This document shows, piece after piece, positions 33,801 to 42,690 of a DNA stretch of 64,000 nucleotides; position 1 is the first letter of the stretch; every line of letters starts with the position of its first letter. The stretch comes from Aphis gossypii (taxonomy: Eukaryota; Arthropoda; Insecta; Hemiptera; Aphididae): positions 1 through 64,000 of the forward strand of contig NW_026083154.1 of assembly GCF_020184175.1 (NCBI RefSeq), read 5' to 3'. The notes beneath the pieces were generated by a model. That model was not told the origin of the DNA, ran no database searches, and saw only the letters and a list, made by a program, of their open reading frames with translations. The translations under genes were made by a program, and so were the position numbers.

Positions 33801-34551
33801 TTATTTCAAATAACTTAATCTACGGCTTGCCTTTGCCCTTTCACGCGCTACAAATGCTCTTGTCCTCGGTCTGTTGACTTCAGCCTAAAAAAAAAAAAAA
33901 TGTTGTTTAAGTATACAACATTATGTAAAATATATTAGTATTACATCAGTTTCGGGTGAAGAAGATAACCAGCCCCTTGCCAATTGTTTGAGTGCTTTAA
34001 TCTTTAAATCTGCTATTAAGCAAGTACCTTGGACTGAAATACGTTCTTTCAATTTCTTGACCTCAATGTGCTCCAGATAATCCTCAACATCGCTTATTTT
34101 TGTATCTTTGGGTAACGACATTTCCTTCCCCAGAAACATTGAAATCTTACAGGCCTGAAGCAATGAAGCTGACCGAACATATATATTTTTCATCTGAATA
34201 ACTTCTTCCATGGCATCGCTCAATTGTAAAATCTTTTAAACATTCTCCTTAGTCAACTGCACATTCTGGTCTTGCTGCAAGCATTTGATTGACAGAATGT
34301 TGACACTGTTGAATTCCTCTATCGACATCGATTTAAACTCCTTTAACAGTAAGTGCGATGGAAGTCTAAAGTTTACGTTGTTAAGAAGTGTATTTATGGA
34401 TTTGAAACAATTCAACACTCATTTTCACGCACTGAGAGTTACTTGTAATACAAACAACACAATTAAACAAAAGTTCCGGATCTAAGCCAATACGTAAATA
34501 AACATTGCTGTCAATAAAGAATGTGTTACAATCGATCAGATTATTAGCCAT
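33801..34551 (-). pseudogene. Polinton protein of unknown function, paralogue A (LIDC...IGLDP motif)
   Basis: ATG at 34551. The N-terminus MANNLIDCNTFFIDSNVYLR continues IGLDPELLFN. A shift near 34415 and an in-frame TAA at 34236-34238 break it. The body is helical (LNCFKSINTLLNNVNFRLPS; SIEEFNSVNILSIKCLQQD; SLLQACKISMFLGKEMSLPK). The last exon is 33884-33801, joined to a donor at 33945 (GAT|GTAATA), with a strongly basic tail (RPRTRAFVARERAKASRRLS). Its front half resembles the protein at 35645-36193. Located between the major capsid gene and right TIR. No known domain; could be a virion or DNA-binding protein. Confidence 0.5.
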
Positions 34552-34937
34552 TATGTAACACTGAAGGTTAAACGCAGAAATTGTTACTTAATGTTACTTG
34601 TTAACTTGAAGAGCGGGTTACGACTGACTTGTCATAGGGTCGTGTCATCCTTTTTATGCAGTGCTATCGAGCGCTTGTTTAGAGCGGGGACGAATCCCTA
34701 CTCTTAAGCCAGGAAGGGAGTAAAAACTCATATGATATAAAACAGGGTTATGGAAGGAAACATAGTCTGGGTATTGATAACGTATTGAATAACAAATATT
34801 ATAATATAAGAAATATTTATTATTATTATTATCATTAACAAGATTTTATTAATAATTATAAAAAGACTTTTGTATTGGAGTGAGTAGATTGTTCTGCTGA
34901 CTTGCCATCTATGAAGTCGGAAAGATATGGTGGTGGA

Positions 34938-35524
34938 TTATGGTCTGTTAAAATACGTAGGACCATCATTTTCATCGACAGCCTATAAAATTAATAATTA
35001 TTTTTTTTTTTCTCATACAAATTATATATATATACGACATACGTGTATCGTCCTTGGTATAGTTTTCCGAATCGGAGCCCATGCTGCCTCTAATGGATTC
35101 ATCGAATTTGTTACTAAATATTCTCTGAATCCCCTTTCCTCGTCAGCACCCTAAGAATAAAATAAAATTTAGAACTTGAATATTTTATTGGTTTCATTTA
35201 TAGTTACTCGTGACTGTGAAGGATCGTCTTCATTATATTTCATCAACGGAGACATACTTGAGTATCTTGGTGGTGAAGGTTGTAGCATTTCCACATCAAA
35301 GGTTTCAGTATAAAACTAAAATAAACAAAAATCAGTAATCGTAATAAAAATGTGTATAATATGTTTCACCTTTAATTCCTCAGCATCGTGCATCTCTTTT
35401 CTCTTGGTTGGTGAAATAAATTCTGCCGGTGCATCAACTGTCTAATTTAATGCATATGTTAAATATTTTTATTAATAATTTCAAAATATATTCTTACTTT
35501 TAACGAATTCCTCGATTTTGTCAT
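34938..35524 (-). CDS. Five-exon small Polinton protein of unknown function
   Basis: Exons: 35524-35498, 35441-35370, 35315-35208, 35150-35043 and 34982-34938, all GT-AG and in phase. The frame is unbroken from ATG (MTKSRNSLK) to TAA (34938-34940), 119 aa. Exon 3 is Pro/Ser-rich (MLQPSPPRYSSMSP). Exon 4 has ERGFREYLVTNSMNPLEAAW, a helix with conserved aromatics. Introns are only 42-72 nt. I do not recognise it. It is one of the few Polinton genes here without damage. Same style as 12755-13321 at the other end. Confidence 0.6.
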
Positions 35525-35644
35525 CCAATTGATTTCAAGCTGTTCAGTTGCGAATAATATTATTTAGGTTAAAAAACTCTGTTTGTTCTTTGGTATATGT
35601 TTCGCGATTAATTCAATATGAATTCCTCTGATTATTGATATAAC

Positions 35645-36193
35645 TTAATCGAGTGTAGCGGATTTATCAATATTAAAATCTGTTTTAAAGTATTCGGATA
35701 TTTGTTCGAGTTGATTCAAAATATTAGGTCTTACGATATTGATTTTTCTTGATACGGTTTCAAAAATGATCCACTCTAAATCTTGAATTGTCATAAGATC
35801 TCTTCTATTCAATAAAATTCTACATCCGCTTGTTTCTTTAGACTCTACGACTAATACATGCTCTCCCCTATATACCATACTTGTGATCAAAACCGATTCA
35901 CATTCCAAAAAAGTGAATTTTTTATATTTCACAGCAGGATCGAGAATGTGGGATAAAATATTACCCATGAATGAATAAATACGCTTCAAGAAGTCTGGAG
36001 AAATATTTACATACCGTGCCGGTGTAATTATTCGCAGCACAATATTAAATTTATCTTTTGGATCGAATCCGATGTTTAAAAACTTGCGGTTTTCAAAGTC
36101 AATTGTGAAATTACTACAATCGATGAGTTCGGACGGCGATGAAGGTGCAACATATTAATACAAATGGTTCATTTCACTTATTGGCCCTGCCAT
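35645..36193 (-). pseudogene. Polinton protein of unknown function, paralogue B
   Basis: ATG 36193 (MAGPISEMNHLY) meets an in-frame TAA at codon 13, then the frame stays open to TAA 35645. After the stop comes SELIDCSNFTIDFENRKFLN and IGFDPKDKFN, the same LIDC-x(2)-F-x-ID...IG-x-DP-x(3)-FN pattern as paralogue A. Then RYVNISPDFLKRIYSFMGNI, a strand-rich part (LITSMVYRGEHVLVVESK) and SGCRILLNRRDLMTIQDLEW. About 180 aa. The lone stop could be read around by a later ATG. Adjacent to the right TIR. Confidence 0.5.
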
Positions 36194-36394
36194 ATTAATA
36201 CTGATAAAGTTAAACCGAGATTTGCAACTTGACACTGTTAAAACAAAACTATGACTGAATATTAGTGCTTAATTATTAATCGTCATTAGTATTATTAATA
36301 TTATTATTATTATTATTATTATGAATGGTGGGGGATGATCGAGTTCTGGAAGTTAGGTGTGAACTGGTAGTGGGGATTAGTGGTGGGGCATATA

Positions 36395-36638
36395 TTTTGT
36401 ACGTATATAGATGTATAGATATAGGTATATAGATATATGTTTAAGTATATAATATAGGTATAAAGATAATGTGTACTACGAGATAACGGCTGAGCAGTGT
36501 ACCGGTTGCAGCATCTATGGCTGGGCAGCGAGTGGTGATACGGGTGGCAGTACCTTGGGTGAGTGGTAGGTAGCGGGGGTGGAGGTGGTGATGTGGCGGT
36601 GGCGGTGGCGGTGGTGGCCCCCCAGGGACCCAGTTACT
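36395..36638 (-). repeat. Right terminal inverted repeat of the Polinton
   Basis: Inverted partner of 11652-11915. It ends ...GGGACCCAGTTACT at 36638. Similarity fades inward of about 36395 (TTTTGTACGTATAT). The GC-rich repeat tract here makes a spurious proline-rich reading frame that should not be annotated. Confidence 0.85.
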
Positions 36639-38522
36639 ACTCTTCTCTCTTAGCAATACTTTCATGCCATAGATAACATGTGGTTGTTTTAGAACCGATA
36701 TCCGTAATAGTTAGATTAAAATATGTCCAATAGAGCCTTTTATAAAATGCTACAGAAGTGTGAAGATCAGGTGTAGGTAAGCACTGCTGTAAATCAAAAG
36801 TATAGCATTTTACAGTTGGATCATTTATGGCCATTATTTTATCAATCCTTTTAGATACGTAGGCTAGATCTGCAGAAGCGTGATGGAAATTTAATTCTTC
36901 TTGGAGTATTTTTTTTTTGTTCTTCTGTTTCTTCAACTTTTATTTTCATAAACAATGTATCGCATTTATGACAAGTATCAGTTTTTCTTTCTTTGAACGC
37001 AAGCTTTAATTTATGAAACTCATTTCCATACATTTTTCTAGATACAGGTTTTGCTGTTTCATACTCGCGATATAAATCAAACATAATTTTAAGATTTAAA
37101 TGATTTGGTAAATACTTTTTATCATTTAATTTCTTAGTATAGTGTGATTCATAAGAAGGGAAACTTTTTATATGAGAAATAACTTAAGTGATTTGTTCTT
37201 CAGAAATTTTATTTGCAGGACTATGAAGACCTCTTGAATTCTTATCAGTAATACCACATACGTATTTATTTTTGTTTTTCATTACTTCATTTAGAAATTT
37301 GGGGGTTTCGTCTAGTATACTCAAGAAACATTTTTATATACATTTTCCCTTTTACCATTTATTTCAAAATAATACAAATAAGTGACTTCCCTAGTTTTAG
37401 TAGAGTCTAATTTTCTTCTGCGCGTAGTTTTAGGTTCTCTTTTCTTCACCAATCCACTTATGAATTGAACTCTTCGATCCCGCGTACCTAATGACCATAA
37501 TTCCTGAAAAATTTTAATTCGTATTTCTTCATCTATTTTTTCTCCACACTTCATTCTACATATTTGTAATGGTTTTTGAATTCTATCCTTTTTAATAATA
37601 CCACGTGGACAAATATACGCTTTTCCTTTATTCCTTAACTCAGTTCTCTTTTTAAGAAGTTCTCTGGCCCAGGGTCCTACTCCTTTTTTTCTTTTTGACA
37701 CGATTGTTTCATTTATTACTACCACTTCCATGTTTTATATATCTAATGATTCAATTGTACCATTGGTGTTTTCTTTGTCTAATTCTATGTTAACGAGATC
37801 TAAAATAAAATAAAATGTCAGGCTAATAAAAGTATTTAAAGCAAATTTTAAAAGAAAATTATGGGACAATAAAATATTATTTCAAAATTATCTATTTTAC
37901 AATAATATACCTAGGTACTACACAATAATAAATATCAATATTTAAAATATTTACCAGTTTTACTGTAACGCTTAATAGTTATAAAATGTATTAAAAATAA
38001 ATAATTCAAACTACAAAATTGTATGCTTATACAATATAATAATAAAATATTTTAGATAATTTCAAACATAATTTAATACTTTTTGTTTATTTTTCAAGAA
38101 TATCTTATAATTATATAGTTTAACTTAACACAATTATTATTTGTCTCTAATTCATTATCAAGATTGTTTTACTCTTGGTTCATATTTACTGTACATTGCT
38201 GTTCAAGTTCTTTGTTAGGATAACTATTATCATCTTAAATGTAATAGAAAATGATACATTTTACACTTATAAATTAGTAATGATTCTATTTTATCAAACT
38301 ACTATTATAGATAATTCTAAACTATGTATTTTTTTCATGATTCAGAAAATAATATTGATTTTAACTAGGTAGGTATCTAAATCTAATACCTTGATATATT
38401 TCTATGCCTTTATATTCTTGAACTTCTGTTCCCAAATTTTCATTTACTTTCATTAATTCATCAAGTTCATTTATAAGTTTTTCATGCTCTTGTTTATTTG
38501 CATTTGAATCATCTATAACCAT
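36639..38522 (-). pseudogene. Truncated DDE-type transposase-like gene (fDLQ...LPTP family)
   Basis: Exon 1 38522-38390 (MVIDDSNANKQEHEKLINEL) joins exon 2 from 37799 in phase. An in-frame TAA then precedes MEVVVINET (37731). The 37731-37321 block has a basic stretch, CRMKCGEKIDEEIRIKIFQE and LWSLGTRDRRVQFI. 37084-36850 has TCHKCDTLFMK. 36936-36640 has HASADLAYVSKRIDKIM, CYTFDLQQCLPTPDL and FYKRLYWTYFNLTI, ending CYLWHESIAKRE. Proteins of this pattern are common uncharacterised transposase-like genes in insects, where an SDxCxGQNRN motif follows. Here the Polinton right end begins exactly before that. Breaks: stops at about 37745 and 37183, shifts near 37320 and 36920. Superfamily not settled. 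Confidence 0.55.
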
Positions 38523-38990
38523 GATTGTGAAGAATTCATTTAAAAAGTATTTGGATAAAAAATTGAAATACCTATCATTGAAATTTTTTTTATTCTTTAA
38601 ATTCTTTTTCTGTACATATTATACTTATTTATTTATTTATTTATAATAGTATTATACTAATTGTAAGTATAATATTGTACAAAGTATATTCTAATATTAC
38701 CACATTTTTAAAAATTAATAATTATACTTATGTTATTAAAATTTATATGCCTACATTTAAAGCATTGTTATATGAAATAAACCATAGTTTATTTGATTTA
38801 AAATATTATGTAAATAGTTTGTACAATTTGACATTTTGTTTCTAATAAAAGATAAAAAAGAAAAGGTAGATTTTGAGATCTATCTTTAATCTTAATTGAA
38901 TATACAATATGCCAATACCATATACAAGTATTTGAACAACAATATTCAAATAATTTATACCTCTGTATATAACAATAAGTTTGATGTATT
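38523..38990. other. AT-rich spacer, nothing recognised
   Basis: Between the transposase exon 1 and repeat R copy 2. Highly AT-rich, with TTTATTTATTTATTTA near 38630, no coding signal and no TIR. It may include the promoter of the minus-strand gene. Confidence 0.4.
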
Positions 38991-41100
38991 AGATTCTGAA
39001 CGGAGTGAAGAATGTATTGATTTTACAATGATGTATGTTTTTTTTTTTGTTTTTTTTTTTTTTTTTGTTTTTTTTTTTTTTTTGTGTCTGTGTACAGCAT
39101 AACTAGTCGAAATAATGCTCCAATTTCAAACAATGGGGGTGGTTTCCGATGTAAAAGTGAATATCCTTGGTGCATTATAGAGGTAAAAAGTTAACATTTT
39201 CCAACAGTTTTCAAAAAAATCGAGAAAAACAAAAAAAAAATGACGGAAAAACGGCAATTTTTACGCAAAACCAGTTTTCGACCAAATCGATTTTTTTTTA
39301 TGGTTGTAATTCAAAAACTAATCACTGAAAATACTTGAAATTTTCACCAAATGTTAATGTCAGTGGTATCTGTATATAGTTAAATTTTCAAAAAATTTTG
39401 ACTTTTTTTGAGTTATTTATAGACCACTGAAATTTTCGATTTTTTTGAGAAATTTTTTTTAAAGTGTCGATAAAAAATTTTGGATGACCAAAAAGTTTTG
39501 AAAATTTAATACAAGGTTCCTTATGAGTTGTTTTTATTGTAGCTAAAAAAAATTAAAAATCGTTAGTCACAATTTTTTTTTATAAGAGTTTATAGTTCAA
39601 ATTTTTACGAAATCTGTCGAAAACGCGAAAATTTGCAAGTAATTTTGAAGTTGAAAAATCATAAAATTTTTTTCTTTTATAACTAAGTTTTGAAAATTTG
39701 GTACAAGGTTCTCCATACATTTTTCTTCAAATATCTGTAAAAAAAACTCTACCGGATTCAGACAAAAAATTTTTATGAGTGTTTGAAATTTAAATTTTTA
39801 CAAAACCGCGTTAAATAACGGTTTAGCCTCAAACGATTTTTGATATTTGTTATAATTCAAAAAGTATAAGTCGTAGATACTTGAAAATTTTACCAGTTAT
39901 TTAGATTGGCATTTTATTTACTTGATTTAATTTTCAAAATATTTTGAGTTTTTTTGAGCTATTTATAGACAACTGAAATTTTCAATTTTTCTGAAAAATT
40001 TTTTTTGAAGGGTCGATAAAATTTTTTTGGCCCTATCAAAATACTTGAAAATTTTATACAAAGTTCCTCATATATTATTCTTATAGTGATTAAAAAATTA
40101 TAAGAATACATAGGCACAATTTTTTTTTATTAGCATTTGAAGTTCAAATTTTGACGAAAATTCGTCAAAATATGAATATTTGCAAATTATTTGAAGTTGA
40201 AAAATCATAAAATTTTTTGTGTTTATAACTAAGGATTAAAAATACAACACTAAGTTTTCCATAAGTTTACCTTCAAGTATCTATAGAGAAAACTCGAAGC
40301 ATCATTATAGGAAAAATTTTAAGTGCGTTTGAATTTTAAATTTTAACGAAATAGCGTAACGATAACGATTTATCCTCAAACGATTTTAAATATTTGTTAT
40401 TATTCAAAAAGTATAAGTCGTAGATACTTGAAAATTTTACCAGTTATTAAGATTCGCGTTTTCTTTACGTGATTTAATTTTCAAAATATTTTGACTTTTT
40501 TTGAGCTACTTATAGACAACTGAAATTTTCAATTTTTCTGAAAATTGTTTTTTTATGTGTCGATAAAATCTTTTTGGCCCTATCAAAATACTTGAAAATT
40601 TAATACAAAAATCCTCATAAGTTATTATTATAGTGATTAAAAAATTATAAGAATACATAGGCACAATTTTTTTTTATTAGCATTTGAAGTTCAAATTTTG
40701 ACGAAAATTCGTCAAAATCATGAATATTTGCAAATTATTTTGTAGTTCAAAATTCATAAAATTGTTTGTATAGGTAGCTAAGAGTAGAAAATTTAATACA
40801 AGATTTTCCATAAGTTTTGCTTCAAAAAGCTATAGAGAAAATTTTAAGAGTCATTATAGGAAAAATGTTTTGAGCGTTTGAGTTTTAAATTTTTATGAAA
40901 TCGGAATATTTGTTTCAAAATAGAATATATGACAATATTTAATTATAATATATTATAGACTGACAAATCATCTCCGTTCAGAATCGTTTTTCGTATACAA
41001 TGATACTTATCATTGCATTCAAATTTAATCTACCCTAGTCCGAGGTCTACCCCACCCCCTAATGTACAGCAGAGCGGTACCCACTTGCCGACTTTTTTAA
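38991..41100 (+). repeat. Interspersed repeat family R, copy 2 (longest)
   Basis: Starts GATTCTGAACGGAGTGAAG at 38992, followed by an unusual interrupted T-run (39031-39083). It then matches copy 1 almost base for base over 39085-39880. A roughly 510-bp internal module (GAGCTATTTATAGACAACTGAA... to ...AATACATAGGCACAA) occurs twice (about 39930-40120 and 40450-40670), so the unit grew by internal duplication. Ends with CTCCGTTCAGAATCG (inverse of the start) and the GC-richer tail to about 41100. Confidence 0.78.
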
Positions 41101-41279
41101 TTATGTTTAGGGCTGGTTGATGTATTAAAATAATGTAAAACATATGATTATAGTAAATAGTTTTTAAAAACACTGAGAGAAAATATGGTATAATACTTGA
41201 TAAAAAATAAATCAATCTTAAAATAATTTTAAACTAAAAACATAACAAAGATTAAATCTACATTTGCAATTATACTAAA

Positions 41280-41552
41280 CTACTCCTTACAATAATAATC
41301 ATTATTGTCATTGCTATTATCTGCTAACTTGTTTTCCTCACAATAATGTTGTAACCAATTTTTGACTTTAGTGTGATCTAAAAAATGGTATAAATTGAGT
41401 AATATTAGTAAAATATAAAATTAAGTAAATAATATAATATAATACTTACTGTCAACATCTTGAAATTTTTTTAAAGGCGATTTCACTATTCTTGGCTGTT
41501 TTACGACTAAACCAACTAGTTTTTTTACTCTACTATCAATTTGTTTTGACAT
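41280..41552 (-). CDS. 66-aa two-exon gene, unknown
   Basis: ATG 41552 (MSKQIDSRVKKLVGLVVKQP). Exon 1 is 41552-41450 (donor GTAAGT) and exon 2 is 41377-41280, in phase, stop TAG. The second half reads HTKVKNWLQHYCEENKLADN followed by an Asn/Asp-rich tail. No domain recognised. Both splice sites and the frame are clean, which argues that it is a real small gene or the intact 3' part of one. It lies just right of repeat R copy 2, which may have moved the original promoter. Confidence 0.4.
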
Positions 41553-41948
41553 GTTAAAAAATTTAATTAGAAATTATGTAAGTAGTTCAACAAAGAATAA
41601 GCATTGACATAATTCTTATTGACCATAATATATCAGTTATATCTAGATTAACACAATTATTTAAGTCAACTTAACCCTTTAAGATCATAAATAGTATTGG
41701 AATTGTATTGATCAAATTGATATATGTCGACTTAAATTAAAAATATCATAAATCGTATTAAAATAAGATAACTCTTAAATACCAAGTGTTATAACTTGAA
41801 GAGGAAAAGAGTTCGACTTATTCCGATTTTACCAAAAAATAATTCATATTTATTAGAAATAAAATACATATAAATCTCAAAATGTGAAAATTTGACTTAT
41901 GAGGAGGCCACACCGGCAAAAAACCCGGCTCTAAAATATTTTCACTCG

Positions 41949-42240
41949 TTCCAAGAATACGGCTTACTGAGTGGTTTTAGAGCAAAAAACCTTAATTAAA
42001 ATTTGTAGAGAACAAGTTTTTCTAGGGCAATATAGGACTCAATTGTATATTGATATTAATATTTCAATTAATTGTCTAATATTAAAATGTAAAAACACGA
42101 ATATTCTTAGCTTGAAATATTCAGCTTTGAAAATAAAAATAAAAAATCTAGTCCTATATTGCCCTAGGAAAAATGTCCTCTACAACTTTTATTAAAGGTT
42201 TTTTGCTTTAAAATCACTCAGTAAGCTGTAATTTTGGAAC
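41949..42240. repeat. Foldback (long hairpin) element
   Basis: Arm 1 (CCAAGAATACGGCTTACTGA... to ...CTAGGGCAATATAGGA, about 41951-42032) is the imperfect reverse complement of arm 2 (TCCTATATTGCCCTAG... to ...GTAATTTTGG, about 42152-42238). Identity is high over roughly 80-90 bp per arm, with a 120-bp AT-rich loop. A hairpin of this size creates a chance ORF at 41971-42195 that is not a gene. Likely a foldback MITE. Confidence 0.75.
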
Positions 42241-42690
42241 TATAAAACTAAGTTTTTGCACAAAAAGAATTTTAATTACGGCAGACATGTGCTGCTCTCG
42301 TTTATAGTGGCAGCTTTTGTCCTATCTTCGTTACGACTTCCGCGCCAATGGATCTAAACCGGTCTGTTATCGGCGCGAGCTCATAATATGATATTTATAG
42401 AATATAGACTATAATAGTAGATACGTCTATTTATATTATCAGCTATAATCATGATATTATTTTAAATAGTTATCGTATAATAATAATATAAATAATATTT
42501 ATTATGTTGCTCTATTGACGTCCGCTACTGTCCTTGTGTTGACTGCGTGTTGTATAATTGTATTATACATTTTGTAATTTTGTAAAATTTTGTATTTTTA
42601 CGTTTGATTAAAAACTACCTACCGTAAGTGTATGTGACAGTGCGTGAGTGCATATTTTGGAGAGTTATCTGTTTTGTCGGTACTACAAAA
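42241..42690. promoter_or_regulatory. 5' flank of the Mutator-YqaJ gene
   Basis: A GC-richer patch at about 42290-42390 (GACTTCCGCGCCAATGG, GGTCTGTTATCGGCGCGAGC) in an AT-rich context lies 300-400 bp upstream of the ATG at 42691. A CCAAT word is present (42350). A promoter or a transposon terminal region are both plausible. No TIR partner was found near 50.7-51.3 kb. Confidence 0.3.

Larger units (their letters stand above)
11652..36638. mobile_element. Polinton/Maverick element with three nested insertions
   Basis: Bounded by inverted repeats that start AGTAACTGGGTCCCTGGGG (11652 onward; mirror ends at 36638). AGT...ACT termini are the Polinton hallmark. Between them lie the expected genes: protein-primed PolB, rve/chromo integrase, packaging ATPase, PLA2-like protein, adenoviral-type protease, penton-like minor capsid and double jelly-roll major capsid, plus small spliced genes. 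The span is 24,987 bp. Subtracting the hAT (3351 bp), solo LTR (353 bp) and ISL2EU element (about 4543 bp) with their target duplications leaves roughly 16.7 kb, a typical Polinton length. The usual 6-bp target duplication is not apparent: the 6 bases left of the element (allowing for the Tigger insertion) and right of it differ, and the two flanks are unrelated transposase genes. Most genes carry frameshifts or stops. Confidence 0.88.

Noticed and set aside
36441..36665. Proline-rich ORF (PPPPPPPPHHH)
   Set aside because: Falls entirely in the GC-rich tract of the Polinton right terminal repeat; the mirror copy at the left end is not open in the same way.
38896..39102. Phe-rich ORF at the start of repeat R copy 2
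   Set aside because: Encoded by an interrupted poly-T run; low complexity.
41971..42195. 74-codon plus-strand ORF
   Set aside because: Produced by the two arms and loop of the foldback repeat; no coding features.
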